DNA from: Planctomycetaceae bacterium
GTDB lineage: Bacteria; Planctomycetota; UBA1135; GCA-002686595
Direction of reading: 5' to 3'
Assembly: GCA_016125265.1 (NCBI GenBank)
Contig: WGMC01000010.1
Coordinates: forward strand, 62,001-126,000
DNA: 64,000 nucleotides
Shown here: positions 41,987-51,529 of the stretch, in pieces
How the letters are laid out: every line of letters begins with the position of its first letter
Position numbering within the stretch: position 1 is the first letter of the stretch
The notes under the pieces: generated by a model
The model's database searches: none
What the model saw: only the letters and a program-made list of their open reading frames with translations
What the model was told of the DNA's origin: nothing
Program-made: the position numbers and the translations under genes

Positions 41987-43680
41987 GGGAGGCGCCACGC
42001 GCGCTCCAGCTCGTCGCGGCCGCCGCGGCGCTGCTCTGTTCCGCGGCGGCCGGCGACGCGGCGCCCTTGCGACCCGCGCCGTCCGCTCCGGCTGCCGCCC
42101 AGTGGGCCGTCGAAGGCGATCTGCGGCGCCTCGAACGCACCGTCCGGGAACACGCGCGCGGCGCGTCGGTGGACACGGCGGAACTGCGCGAGCGGCTGGC
42201 CGCACTGCGCTTCTTGGAGGGCCCCCTCGCGCGGCGGCTCGAGACGTCGCTCTGCACCATGGTCGGCGCCGCCCACGCGCGCGGAAGCGACGCGGACGAA
42301 GTGCGCCTCCTCGCGCTTCTCCGCGAGGTCCTGCACAGTCGCCTCGTCGGTCCCGATGGGGCGGCCGCGCGGCAACACCTGGAGCGCGGGATCCTGCTCC
42401 GGCCCCTGACAGAGCCGAGCGAAGCCCGAGCGGGCGCCGCTCTTGTCCTGGCGCCGGTGGGGAAACCGGATCCACGGCCCGTCTTCGCCGAGGACAGCAC
42501 GCGCACGAGCCTCCTGGCCGCCACCGGGGACCCGGACCCCGAAGTCGCGGGCCTGGCACTCGACGCGCTGGTCGGCGAACCCACGGCCCGCCTGTCCCTC
42601 GCCCGGGCCGCCTTGGCGGAGCTCCGCGCCTCCCGGCAGCCGGCACCCCGCCCGTTCGGCAGTTCCCCGGAGCCTCCGCCCACCCGGGCCCTGGAGCGCC
42701 TGGCCCGCCACGAGGCCATCGAACGGGCCGCAGCCCAGACCCGGGAAGGGGTCCCGGCGCCCCTGGAGGCGCCCGAGGCTGAGGCCATCCACGCCGCCCT
42801 GGCCGCCGCCTGGCTCCAGGGGGAGTGGCGCCAGGCGTCGGCCGCGGTGCGCTCCGCCACGGTCGTGCCCGCGCTGAGGGCCGCGGGGCCCCTCGTCGAG
42901 GCCCTCGACGTGTGGAACCGCCGTTCCCTGGTCGCGCCTCGGGGGGGCGGTCCGACCACGGGGGCCGTCCGGGTCCAGGGGGAGATCGTCGCGGTGCTCG
43001 AGCTCCATGCGGGCGTCGCGCTGGGCCCGGGCCCGGCGCGCTGGCGCAGTTGGCTCGCGGCGCTGGGGCGCGGCGAGACGGCGCTCGTCGGCACCGACCC
43101 CGACGCGACCAGGGCCGAGTTCTTCGGGCTGCCCCTGCAATCGGGCGCGGTGGCCTTCCTCCTCGACGCCTCGGGCAGCATGGCGTCGCCGATGGTGGCC
43201 GGCGGATCGGCGCCCACAACCGCGGGCACGAGCCGCTTCCGGGCGGCCCAGCGGGAGCTGCTCGCGGCCCTCGCGCGCAGTCCGGAACCGATCTGGTTCG
43301 AGGTGGTGCTTTTCGAGTCCTCCGCGCGGCGCTATGCCGCGGAACCGCGCCTCGGAACGCCCGAGGAGCGCGAGCGACTCGCCGCGTGGCTCGCCAAACA
43401 GGAGCCGGGGGGCGCCACACGGCTCGGCGAGGGCCTCTCCGCGCTTTGGCCCCCCCAGCCGGGCACCCTGCGCCTCGCCACTTCGCCGTGCGACACGGTG
43501 GTGGTCCTCTGCGACGGCGCGACCGTCGAGGATGGGGCCGACGCGTCCGCATTCCTCGCCCGGGGACCGGGTGAGGACCGGGTCCGTTTCCACGCCCTAC
43601 AGATCGGAATGGGCCCCGCGGACGCAATCGAAACCCTCGCGCGGGAGAGCGGGGGTCTGTTCCTGCGCATCGCTCAATAG
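41983..43680 (+). CDS. VWA domain protein with an N-terminal signal and helical middle
   Basis: 565 residues from TTG at 41983, in the cytochrome stop. The N-terminus has a signal-like stretch (LQLVAAAAALLCSAAAGDAA). Residues 35-350 are Ala/Arg/Leu-rich helical sequence with HEAT-like character. The C-terminal VWA domain (about 380-565) has a complete metal site D395-x-S397-x-S399 (LLDASGSMAS), then TRLGEGLSALW with the MIDAS threonine and VVLCDGATVEDG for the last loop. VWA domains bind protein partners through a metal; with a multihaem cytochrome upstream it may help assemble or hold the complex. It is the last gene before the nuo operon. No other domain is recognised. Confidence 0.8.
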   Translation: MREAPRALQLVAAAAALLCSAAAGDAAPLRPAPSAPAAAQWAVEGDLRRLERTVREHARGASVDTAELRERLAALRFLEGPLARRLETSLCTMVGAAHARGSDADEVRLLALLREVLHSRLVGPDGAAARQHLERGILLRPLTEPSEARAGAALVLAPVGKPDPRPVFAEDSTRTSLLAATGDPDPEVAGLALDALVGEPTARLSLARAALAELRASRQPAPRPFGSSPEPPPTRALERLARHEAIERAAAQTREGVPAPLEAPEAEAIHAALAAAWLQGEWRQASAAVRSATVVPALRAAGPLVEALDVWNRRSLVAPRGGGPTTGAVRVQGEIVAVLELHAGVALGPGPARWRSWLAALGRGETALVGTDPDATRAEFFGLPLQSGAVAFLLDASGSMASPMVAGGSAPTTAGTSRFRAAQRELLAALARSPEPIWFEVVLFESSARRYAAEPRLGTPEERERLAAWLAKQEPGGATRLGEGLSALWPPQPGTLRLATSPCDTVVVLCDGATVEDGADASAFLARGPGEDRVRFHALQIGMGPADAIETLARESGGLFLRIAQ

Positions 43681-44217
43681 CGGGCGCAGTCCCGCGGACG
43701 TCGGAGTCGCCTGCGACGCACCCGATCCCGCGGGCCCAATCCGCGGAGCGGTCTCGCCGGGGGGGCGAAGTTCCGCCTCGATCCTTCCAGCCAAGGGGGG
43801 GCCGGCGCTACCTTCTTCGCGCCTTCGGGACCGCGGTCCGAACTCCCGCGCGCGAGACATGCTCGCGCTCGGGCCCGACTGCCGCAGCTCCCGTTCGCGC
43901 CCCGTCGTCCCCGCGACGGAACCCCGGGTTCGCTCGGGTCACGCACGTCCCCCCGCGCTAGCGGTGCCCCGCCGGGGCACCACCCCCCGAATCGAGCGAT
44001 CCGCGCCGCGGACCGCTGCGGCGACACACCGTCGTCGCTCCGCCCGCGCGGCGGCATCGGAGGACTCGCACGGGCCTTTGCGGACCCGCGCGCGCCCCAA
44101 GGGCACCATGCCGGGGCTGACACCCCTCATCGCCGCAGCACTCACCGATCGCCGCAGCATTCCCGGACAGCCGCACCACTCCCGCACCGCCGCAAAGCCG
44201 CGCCGCGCTTTCGCCCC
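43681..44217 (+). other. Long GC-rich region before the nuo operon, with a hairpin
   Basis: 537 bases without a credible gene. A perfect hairpin GGTGCCCC-GCC-GGGGCACC sits at 43963-43981; it may end the VWA transcript, though no T-run follows. The rest is very GC-rich and probably holds the promoter and a leader of the complex I operon. No sigma-70 hexamers, tRNA or known riboswitch could be identified. Confidence 0.4.
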
Positions 44218-44595
44218 ATGCTCGAACAGTACGCACCGATCCTGATGTTGCTCGCGGCCGTGATGGGCTTCGCGCTCTTCAACATCGGACTCTCCGAACT
44301 CGTGGGCCGCCGGCGCCGCGCGGTCGGCAAGGAGGCCGCCTACGAGTGCGGCATGGGCAGCTACGGCACCAACGCACGCCTGCGCCTTTCGATCCACTTC
44401 TACCTCGTCGCGGTGCTCTTCATCCTGTTCGACGTGGAGGTGCTTTTGCTCGTGCCCTGGGCCGTGGCGGCGAAGGGTTTTGGTGAGGCGGGTGTGGGGA
44501 TGCACGTGTTCGGCTGCGTGGCCGCATTCCTCATCGTGCTCGAGGTCGGCCTGGCCTACGTGTGGGCCAAAGGAGGACTCACATGGGATCGCTGA
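44218..44595 (+). CDS. nuoA: NADH-quinone oxidoreductase subunit A
   Basis: 125 residues with three membrane spans: [19 protein letters not shown], then [22 protein letters not shown] and [43 protein letters not shown] is the conserved NuoA loop, with the cysteine known to switch in the active/deactive transition of complex I. It helps form the quinone-site end of the membrane arm. First gene of a 14-gene operon in standard A-N order; nuoB starts 13 bases before its end. Confidence 0.95.
   Translation: MLEQYAPILMLLAAVMGFALFNIGLSELVGRRRRAVGKEAAYECGMGSYGTNARLRLSIHFYLVAVLFILFDVEVLLLVPWAVAAKGFGEAGVGMHVFGCVAAFLIVLEVGLAYVWAKGGLTWDR
44571..44576 (+). promoter_or_regulatory. Ribosome binding site fixing the nuoB start
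   Basis: AGGAGG lies 6 bases before ATG 44583 and inside the nuoA coding region. It decides between that start and an in-frame start at 44562. Confidence 0.75.
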
Positions 44596-45335
44596 AACAA
44601 GACGCCCACACGGGCGAGCTGGGCCCGGTCGATGGTGCGGATCGGAACACGGCTGGCGCGCTGCGCCCGCTCGTGGGAGACCGCACTTCCGCTTCCCCGC
44701 TTTCCGCGGCGGACGATTCGGGCAACGGCTTCATGGCCACGTCCCTCGACTTCGTCGTGAACTGGGGCCGCAAGAACAGCCTTTGGCCGATGCCGCTCGG
44801 TCTCTCGTGCTGCGGCATCGAGTTGATGGCGATGATCGGGCCGAAGTTCGACTTGGCGCGTTTCGGCGCCGAGGCCGCGCGCTTCACACCGCGCCAGTGC
44901 GACCTGCTGGTGGTCGCCGGCACGCTGACCTGGAAGATGGCGCGGGCCTGCCGCCAGATCTACGACCAGATGCCCGATCCCAAGTGGGTCATCGCCATGG
45001 GAGTGTGCTCGTCCTCGGGCGGCATGTACGACTCCTACGCGGTGGTGCAGGGTGTGGATTCGATCCTGCCCGTCGACGTGTACGTCCCGGGCTGCCCGCC
45101 GCGCCCGGACGCGGTGATCGACGGCATCCTGAAGTTGCAGAAGAAGATCGAACGAGAGCACCCCCACCGCCGTGTGTTGCGGGTGCCGGACGTCGTCGAA
45201 GTGCGCGGCCACGAGCAGTGGTACCGCGCGCCGAACGCGGCTGTCGCCGCGAAGCCGCACACCAGCTCGACCCACGAGAAAACGACGTACTTCGTCGGCC
45301 GCGATGCCGCCGCACCGAAGGAGCAGAAGCGATGA
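44583..45335 (+). CDS. nuoB: NADH-quinone oxidoreductase subunit B
   Basis: 250 residues; hydrophilic subunit carrying cluster N2, the last iron-sulfur centre before quinone. All four ligands are present: two adjacent Cys in LSCCGIEL, one in [14 protein letters not shown] and one in VPGCPPRPD. Start ATG 44583 follows a strong ribosome site. Compared with typical NuoB it has a polar N-terminal extension of about 50 residues before [18 protein letters not shown] and an extended C-terminus. Stop overlaps nuoC (ATGA). Confidence 0.95.
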   Translation: MGSLKQDAHTGELGPVDGADRNTAGALRPLVGDRTSASPLSAADDSGNGFMATSLDFVVNWGRKNSLWPMPLGLSCCGIELMAMIGPKFDLARFGAEAARFTPRQCDLLVVAGTLTWKMARACRQIYDQMPDPKWVIAMGVCSSSGGMYDSYAVVQGVDSILPVDVYVPGCPPRPDAVIDGILKLQKKIEREHPHRRVLRVPDVVEVRGHEQWYRAPNAAVAAKPHTSSTHEKTTYFVGRDAAAPKEQKR

Positions 45336-45904
45336 GCTCCACCACCGATTCCGGCCGCCCGGCGACGTCGAAGTCGGGAGCCACCGCGGCGCGCGTCGCC
45401 GCGGCCCTCGAGGGGCTGAACGTCCGCACCGTGGACGCCAGGGACGGCATGCACTCGCTCGTGGTCGAGCGCGGCGACCTCGCCGAGGTCCTCAACCGCC
45501 TGCAGAGCCGCGCGCAGTTCGAACAGGTGACCTTGATCACCGGCGTCGACCACCTGCCCGCCCAGCCGCGCTTCGAGGTCGTGCACCAACTTTGGTCGCT
45601 CGTCCACCGCGACCGCGTGCGTCTCAAGACCTTCGTGACGTCCGAGGACGCGGTGGTGCCCACGGCCACGCACCTGTGGCCCGGGGCCGCCTTCATGGAG
45701 CGCGAGTGTTTCGACATGTTCGGCATCCGCTTCGAGGGCCACGAGAACCTGCGCAGACTGCTGATGCCCGAGGACTACGAGCACCACCCGCTGCGCAAGG
45801 AGTTCCCCCACCACGGCATCGAGCCGGACAAGCTCTACCGTGCCTGGGAGAGAGAACGCCGCGATGAGTTCTTCGAGCGCCGCAGCGCGGAGGAAGCCCG
45901 TTGA
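45332..45904 (+). CDS. nuoC: NADH-quinone oxidoreductase subunit C
   Basis: 190 residues; 30-kDa-type subunit in the connecting arm. It has the family signature [23 protein letters not shown], then [12 protein letters not shown]. nuoC and nuoD are separate genes here, not fused as in E. coli. ATG at 45332 overlaps the nuoB stop; its own stop overlaps the TTG of nuoD. The N-terminal ~30 residues are Ser/Thr/Ala-rich and probably disordered. Confidence 0.95.
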   Translation: MSSTTDSGRPATSKSGATAARVAAALEGLNVRTVDARDGMHSLVVERGDLAEVLNRLQSRAQFEQVTLITGVDHLPAQPRFEVVHQLWSLVHRDRVRLKTFVTSEDAVVPTATHLWPGAAFMERECFDMFGIRFEGHENLRRLLMPEDYEHHPLRKEFPHHGIEPDKLYRAWERERRDEFFERRSAEEAR

Positions 45905-47148
45905 GCACCACCCGATCCCAAGTGTTCGAGTACGAACGCGGCGCCGCCGCCCAGGAGTTGAAGGACGATCCCCTGCACGGGGAGGCCATGGTCCTCAACA
46001 TGGGTCCGCAGCACCCCGCCACCCACGGCGTGCTGCGCTTGGTGGTGACCCTCGACGGCGAGACCATGCGCGACGTGGACGCCGACGTGGGGTACCTGCA
46101 CCGCGGCAAGGAGAAGACCTGCGAGAGCCTCGGCTGGGCCAAGTTCTTCCCGCACACCGACCGGCTGGACTACGTGCAGCCCCTGGCGAACAACATCGCC
46201 TACGCGCTGTCGATCGAGAAGCTGGCCGGCATCCAAGTGCCGGAACGCGGCCAGATCCTGCGGGTCCTGCTGATGGAAGTGAGCCGCATCGCTGCGCACC
46301 TCATCTACCTCGGCACGACGTGCATCGACCTCGGCGCGATCACGATGTTCTTCGCGTGCTTCAAGGAGCGCGAGACCATCTACAACTTCCTCGATGCCTA
46401 CACCGGGCACCGCATGAACAACACCTACGTCCGCATCGGCGGGGTGTATGCGGACCTGGACGAGACGTCGACGGGCATCCTGCGCACTTGGTTGAAGGAC
46501 TTCCCCCGCGCGGTGGACACCTTCGAGAAGTTCCTGACCGGCAACCGGATCTGGTACGACCGCAACCGCAACATCGGCATCATCGATCGCCAGATGGCGC
46601 TCGATTGGAGCCTGAATGGCCCCAACCTGCGCGGTGCCGGCGTCGACGCGGACCTGCGCAAGCTCGAGCCCTACTCCGGCTACGAGCGCTACGACTTCGA
46701 AGTGCCCGTCGGCACGGTCGGCGACTGTTACGACCGCTACCTAGTGCGTGTGGAGGAGATGCGCCAGTCCGCACGCATCTGCGTGCAGGCCCTCGATCTC
46801 CTCGAAAAGACGAAGGGCGGTGAGTTCCTGTCCGAGGATCGCCGCTACGTGCTGCCGCCCAAGGGCGACGTGCACCGCTCGATGGAGGAACTGATCTTCC
46901 AGTTTAAGATCGTCACGGACCTGCGCCTGCCGAAGGGCGAGGCCTACGTGCCGATCGAGTCCAGCAAGGGCGAACTCGGTTTCTACCTGGTCAGCGACGG
47001 CACCGCGAAACCGCAGCGCTGCCACATCCGCGCCCCGGGCCTGATGAACGTGCAGGCCATCCCGATACTGTCCCGCGGGCGCTTGCTTTCGGACATGGTC
47101 TCCCTGATCGGCAGCCTGGACTTCGTGATGGGCGAGGTGGATCGCTGA
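45901..47148 (+). CDS. nuoD: NADH-quinone oxidoreductase subunit D
   Basis: 415 residues; 49-kDa-type subunit that forms the quinone pocket with NuoB. VLNMGPQHPATHGVLRL carries the conserved quinone-site histidine loop; DVGYLHRGKEKTCES and HRMNNTYVRIGGV are other hallmarks, and the end DFVMGEVDR is the conserved C-terminus. The TTG at 45901 in the nuoC stop is the likely start, about 30 residues before the conserved region. nuoE starts at the last base of its stop (TGATG). Confidence 0.95.
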   Translation: MSTTRSQVFEYERGAAAQELKDDPLHGEAMVLNMGPQHPATHGVLRLVVTLDGETMRDVDADVGYLHRGKEKTCESLGWAKFFPHTDRLDYVQPLANNIAYALSIEKLAGIQVPERGQILRVLLMEVSRIAAHLIYLGTTCIDLGAITMFFACFKERETIYNFLDAYTGHRMNNTYVRIGGVYADLDETSTGILRTWLKDFPRAVDTFEKFLTGNRIWYDRNRNIGIIDRQMALDWSLNGPNLRGAGVDADLRKLEPYSGYERYDFEVPVGTVGDCYDRYLVRVEEMRQSARICVQALDLLEKTKGGEFLSEDRRYVLPPKGDVHRSMEELIFQFKIVTDLRLPKGEAYVPIESSKGELGFYLVSDGTAKPQRCHIRAPGLMNVQAIPILSRGRLLSDMVSLIGSLDFVMGEVDR

Positions 47149-47618
47149 TGGCACTCAACAACGCGCTTCTGAAGGAGTTCGACGAACTCCTCACCCACTA
47201 CCCGGACAAACGCTCCGCGCTGATCCCCGCCCTGCACCGCGTGCAGGAAGAGAACGGCGGTTGGATCAGCCCGGAACTGATGGAGGACCTGGCGAAGTAC
47301 CTGGACCTCCCGCCGGTCGAGGTCTTCGGCGTGGTGACCTTCTACCCCATGTTTCGCATCCGCCCGCGCGGCAAGCACCTGGTCAACATCTGCCACAACA
47401 TCTCGTGCGACCTGCGCGGCGCGCAGGACGTGGTGGCCAAGGTGTGCGAACTGACTGGCGCCCATCCGGGCGGCACGTCGCCGGACGGGCGCTTCACGGT
47501 CGCCACCGTCGAGTGCCAAGGGGCCTGCACGGCCGCGCCGATGTTCGAGTTGGACGGCGTGTTCCACGAGAACTTGGACGACGAACGCATCGAGAAGATC
47601 CTGGGAGCCGTGCGATGA
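47148..47618 (+). CDS. nuoE: NADH-quinone oxidoreductase subunit E
   Basis: 156 residues; thioredoxin-like subunit binding the [2Fe-2S] cluster N1a. The ligand pairs are in NICHNISCDLRG (C-x4-C) and ECQGACTAAPM (C-x3-C). Helical N-terminus with YPDKRSALIPALHRVQEENGGW. Part of the NADH-input module with NuoF, whose ATG overlaps this stop. Confidence 0.95.
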   Translation: MALNNALLKEFDELLTHYPDKRSALIPALHRVQEENGGWISPELMEDLAKYLDLPPVEVFGVVTFYPMFRIRPRGKHLVNICHNISCDLRGAQDVVAKVCELTGAHPGGTSPDGRFTVATVECQGACTAAPMFELDGVFHENLDDERIEKILGAVR

Positions 47619-48934
47619 GCCGACCGACCTACCTGCTCGACCGGATCCGCCCGGATTCGCACACCTTGGCCGCCTACCAGAAGAGCGGCGGTTACGAGGC
47701 GCTGCGCAACGCGCTGAAGTCGAAGACCCCGACCGAGGTCATCGACGTCGTGAAGGCGTCGGGCCTGCGGGGCCGCGGCGGCGCGGGGTTCCCCACTGGC
47801 ATGAAGTGGAGCTTCATGCCCGATCCGGCAAAGGACAAGCGCCCGCGCTACCTCGCGATCAACGCCGACGAGTCGGAACCGGGCACCTGCAAGGACCGCG
47901 TCCTGATGGAGCGCGATCCCCACGGCGTGATCGAAGGTGTCCTGCTCGCGTGTTACGCGATGCGCGCCAGCACGGCGTACATCTACGTGCGCGGCGAATA
48001 CCGCGAGTCCTACAACCGCCTCTTCGAAGCCTTGCGCGAAGCGCGCGCGGCGGGTCTCGTCGGTCGCAAGATCGCGGGTTCCGAGTTCTCGTGCGACATC
48101 TGGATGCACAAGGGCGCCGGCGCGTACATCTGCGGCGAAGAGACGGGCCTGATGGAGAGTTTGGAGGGCAAACGCGGCCACCCGCGCCCCAAACCCCCCT
48201 TCCCCGCCATGTTCGGCCTGTGGGGCCAACCGACCACGGTCAACAACGTGGAGACGGTATTCAACGTGCCCTTCATCCTGGAGCGCGGCGCCGACTGGTT
48301 CCGGTCCATGGGCACCAAGGCATCGACGGGCAACCTGCTCGTAGGCATCTCCGGCCACGTGAACAAACCTGGTGTCTACGAGGTGCCGTTCGGCGTGTCC
48401 TGCAAGGAACTCGTCGACGGCTACGCCGGTGGCATCTGGAAGGGACGCAAGCTGAAGGCCTGGTTCCCCGGCGGTTCCTCGACCGGCGTGCTGCCCGGCT
48501 CCGCCATCGACGTGCCGATGGAACACGACGCCATCAAGAACGCGGGTTCCATGTTGGGTACCGCGGCGTTGATCGCGATGGACGACCACGCGTGTGTCGT
48601 GCGCGCGATGGAAGTGGTCGCGCGCTTCTACGACCACGAAAGCTGTGGCCAGTGCAGCCAGTGCCGCGAGGGCACCCAGTGGCTCTCCCAGATCTTCCAC
48701 CGCATCGAGATCGGCCGCGGCCGCATGGAAGACGTGCAGATGCTCGAGGACCTGGCGAAGTCCATGGCCCCGGGCAAGACGATCTGCGCCCTCTCCGACG
48801 CGGCGGCGATCCCGACCCTCGCGATCGTCAAGCACTTCAAGGACGAGATCGAAGAACACGTGCGCCTCGCGCGCTGCCCGTTCGTCGACCCTGCCCACGC
48901 CAAACGCGCGGGCGCTTTTGCCCACGCACACTGA
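47615..48934 (+). CDS. nuoF: NADH-quinone oxidoreductase subunit F
   Basis: 439 residues; binds FMN, NADH and cluster N3. GLRGRGGAGFPTGMKW is the NADH/FMN-binding glycine loop; INADESEPGTCKDR the FMN site; ESCGQCSQCREGT plus a later Cys in TICALSDAA ligate the [4Fe-4S] cluster. All expected residues are present. nuoG follows after 87 bases, one of the few real gaps in the operon. Confidence 0.96.
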   Translation: MSRPTYLLDRIRPDSHTLAAYQKSGGYEALRNALKSKTPTEVIDVVKASGLRGRGGAGFPTGMKWSFMPDPAKDKRPRYLAINADESEPGTCKDRVLMERDPHGVIEGVLLACYAMRASTAYIYVRGEYRESYNRLFEALREARAAGLVGRKIAGSEFSCDIWMHKGAGAYICGEETGLMESLEGKRGHPRPKPPFPAMFGLWGQPTTVNNVETVFNVPFILERGADWFRSMGTKASTGNLLVGISGHVNKPGVYEVPFGVSCKELVDGYAGGIWKGRKLKAWFPGGSSTGVLPGSAIDVPMEHDAIKNAGSMLGTAALIAMDDHACVVRAMEVVARFYDHESCGQCSQCREGTQWLSQIFHRIEIGRGRMEDVQMLEDLAKSMAPGKTICALSDAAAIPTLAIVKHFKDEIEEHVRLARCPFVDPAHAKRAGAFAHAH

Positions 48935-49021
48935 CCCTCCAGCCAGCTTGGCCGTTGTTCGCCGCGCGCGAACGAAGGCCTTCCCGGCGCACCCCCCACG
49001 ACGAAGTCCTCTCTTCGCCCC

Positions 49022-50476
49022 ATGACGAAGATCACCCTCAACGGTCGCGAGGTCGAAGCGGATCCGACCAAACCGCTGATCCACGCCTGCCACGCAGGCG
49101 GCGTGGATGTTCCGGCCTATTGCTACCACCCGGGCCTGACGCCCGTGGGGTCGTGCCGCATTTGCCAGGTCGAAGTGAAGCAGGGCGAGGCGCCCGCGCG
49201 AGTCGTTGTCGCCTGCCGCACGCCGGTGGCCGAGGGCATGGTGGTCGAGACCGAATCGCCGCGCGCACACGAGACCCGGCGCGAGTGCCTCGAGTTCCTG
49301 CTGAAGAACCATCCGCTCGACTGCCCCATCTGCGACAAAGCGGGTGAGTGCGACCTGCAGGACTATGCGTACGCCGAGGGCCAGGGCGAGGGCCGCTCGG
49401 TGGAGCCGCGCCGTCGCCTCGACAAGCGCAAGAGCCTGGGCGACGTGATCGTGCTCGACGAAGAGCGCTGCGTCCTCTGCAGCCGCTGCGTGCGGTTCAT
49501 GGAAGAAGTGCCCAAGACGCCCCAACTGACGGTCGGCGGCCTGGGCTCGCGTTCGGTGATCGAGACCTTCATGGATCGACCGCTGACGGGCAACTACCAG
49601 GGCAACCTGGCGGACGTCTGCCCCGTGGGCGCGCTCACGCTCAAACCCTTCCGCTTCCAGGCACGTGTGTGGAACTTGAAGAAGACTCCCTCCACGTGCG
49701 GTGAGTGCAGCCGCGGCTGCGCCACCAGCGTCGAGGTGTTGCGCTCCGGCGACGTCAAACGCATCCGCCCGCGCTACGACGCCGAGGTCAACACCTGGTG
49801 GATGTGCGACACGGGGCGGTTTGCGTTCGAACCGCTCAACGTGGAAGGCCGCATCACGGGGGGCCTGGCGCGCCAGGGCAACACGGTGAGACCGGTCGAC
49901 GCCGAGGACGCCGCGGCCGCCACGGCACGCATCCTCACCGCCGAACGCCCCGCCTTCGTTGCGGTGACGCCGTGGGTGACCCAGGAAGAGGGCCAAGCCA
50001 TCCGCGCCCTCGCGGCGGAGTGGAAGCTCCCCACGTACCTCGTCAGCCCGGCTGCCAATGGCCTGGAGGACGACCTCCTGCACACGGGTGACCCGGCGCC
50101 GAACCGGCGCGGCCTCGTCGAGTTGGGATTCCAGGCGAAGAGCCCCGCCGAGGTACTCGCCCTCCTGCACAGCCAGAGCGCCGCCTGGTTGGTCGGCGAG
50201 CGCATGGCCGCGCTCTTGGGCGCGGCGAACCTGGCCGCGGTGGCCGGCCACAAACGTGTGGCCCTCTTCGACGTGTTGCCCGTCGATGGTCCCGCCATCG
50301 AAGTGTTCGCCAGTGTACCCCTCTACGTCGAACGGGCCGGGACCTGGCTCAACGTCGACGGCGTGGTGCGGACGCTGCAGTCCTCCCGCCCCCTGCCCTC
50401 GGGTTTCCCGACGCTGGAGCGCCTGATTTCCCTCGTGTCGGCGGCCGCCCGTCCGCAAGGAGCTGCGCTGCGATGA
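49022..50476 (+). CDS. nuoG: NADH-quinone oxidoreductase subunit G, short form
   Basis: 484 residues. The N-terminal ferredoxin-like domain binds a [2Fe-2S] cluster (CYHPGLTPVGSCRICQVE, CRTP). Next come the His/Cys-ligated N5-type site (HETRRECLEFL, CPICDKAGECDLQ), the CVLCSRC motif with its distant CPVG partner, and CGECSRGC, a further [4Fe-4S] site of the oxidoreductase-like part. The molybdopterin-like C-terminal domain is much shorter than in E. coli (about 900 residues) or Thermus (about 780). The protein keeps the electron path but has lost much of the non-catalytic scaffold. Stop overlaps nuoH (ATGA). Confidence 0.93.
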   Translation: MTKITLNGREVEADPTKPLIHACHAGGVDVPAYCYHPGLTPVGSCRICQVEVKQGEAPARVVVACRTPVAEGMVVETESPRAHETRRECLEFLLKNHPLDCPICDKAGECDLQDYAYAEGQGEGRSVEPRRRLDKRKSLGDVIVLDEERCVLCSRCVRFMEEVPKTPQLTVGGLGSRSVIETFMDRPLTGNYQGNLADVCPVGALTLKPFRFQARVWNLKKTPSTCGECSRGCATSVEVLRSGDVKRIRPRYDAEVNTWWMCDTGRFAFEPLNVEGRITGGLARQGNTVRPVDAEDAAAATARILTAERPAFVAVTPWVTQEEGQAIRALAAEWKLPTYLVSPAANGLEDDLLHTGDPAPNRRGLVELGFQAKSPAEVLALLHSQSAAWLVGERMAALLGAANLAAVAGHKRVALFDVLPVDGPAIEVFASVPLYVERAGTWLNVDGVVRTLQSSRPLPSGFPTLERLISLVSAAARPQGAALR

Positions 50477-51528
50477 CAGTCACCCTGGTCACGCTGCTGA
50501 AGATCCTCGTGATCTACGGCGGCCTCATCAACGTCGCGGCCCTGATGACCCTTGCCGAGCGCAAGGTCTCGGCCTGGATGCAGTTCCGCATCGGACCCAA
50601 CCGCGTGGGCCCGTGGGGTGTGCTGCAGCCCCTGGCCGACGGCGTCAAGTTCATCTTCAAGGAGGAGTTCACGCCCGAGGGTGCGAACAAGTTCCTCTTC
50701 CGCATCGCGCCCATGCTGTCGGCGGTGCCGGCGATGCTGACGGTCGCCGTCCTGCCGCTGGCGGGCGACATCGCGATCCCCAAACTCGGCACCTTCGACC
50801 TGCCGTTCTTCGGCCCCACCGAATTGGGTGGCATCACCACCAACCTGTCGATCACGGACCTCGACATCAGCGTGCTGTTCGTGCTCGCCGTGTCCGGCCT
50901 CTCGATCTACGGCATCATCCTCGGCGGCTGGGCGAGCAACTCGAAGTACTCGCTGCTCGGTGCCCTGCGCGCCTCGGCGCAGATGATCAGCTACGAGCTG
51001 ACGCTGATGCTGTCGCTGCTTTCGATCGTGGTCATGACCGGGTCGCTCGACCTGCGCGAGATCGCCACCTCGCAGGCCACGATCGGCCAGTGGCACATCT
51101 GGACCCAGCCGCTCGCGTTCATCCTGTTCGTCGTCGCCACGTTCGCGGAAACCAACCGCCACCCCTTCGACTTCGCCGAGTGCGAGCCGGAACTGGTCGG
51201 CGGCTTCCACACCGAGTACTCCTCCATGAAGTTCGCCCTGTTCTTCATGGGCGAGTACTGCGCGATGGCCGTGATGAGCGGCCTGACGGTGACCTTCTTC
51301 CTGGGCGGCTTCGGCGTGCCGTTCTGGCCCGACGCGCCCTGGTTCGTGGAGCTGCCGGCCTTCCTGGCGAAGACCGCATTCTTCCTGTTCCTCTTCATCT
51401 GGGTGCGCTGGACGCTGCCCCGCTTCCGCTTCGACCAGTTGATGGGCCTCTCCTGGAAGTGGCTGCTCAACCTGGCCCTCTTCAACCTGTTCCTGACGGG
51501 GCTCGCGTCGGCCCTGGGATGGTTCTGA
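50473..51528 (+). CDS. nuoH: NADH-quinone oxidoreductase subunit H
   Basis: 351 residues, about eight spans; membrane subunit that seals the quinone tunnel. LAERKVSAWMQFRIGPNRVGP is the first signature; FAETNRHPFDFAECEPELVGGFHTEYS holds the conserved acidic residues near quinone; VRWTLPRFRFDQLM is the last. nuoI starts one base after its stop. Confidence 0.96.
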   Translation: MTVTLVTLLKILVIYGGLINVAALMTLAERKVSAWMQFRIGPNRVGPWGVLQPLADGVKFIFKEEFTPEGANKFLFRIAPMLSAVPAMLTVAVLPLAGDIAIPKLGTFDLPFFGPTELGGITTNLSITDLDISVLFVLAVSGLSIYGIILGGWASNSKYSLLGALRASAQMISYELTLMLSLLSIVVMTGSLDLREIATSQATIGQWHIWTQPLAFILFVVATFAETNRHPFDFAECEPELVGGFHTEYSSMKFALFFMGEYCAMAVMSGLTVTFFLGGFGVPFWPDAPWFVELPAFLAKTAFFLFLFIWVRWTLPRFRFDQLMGLSWKWLLNLALFNLFLTGLASALGWF

Positions 51529-51529
51529 A

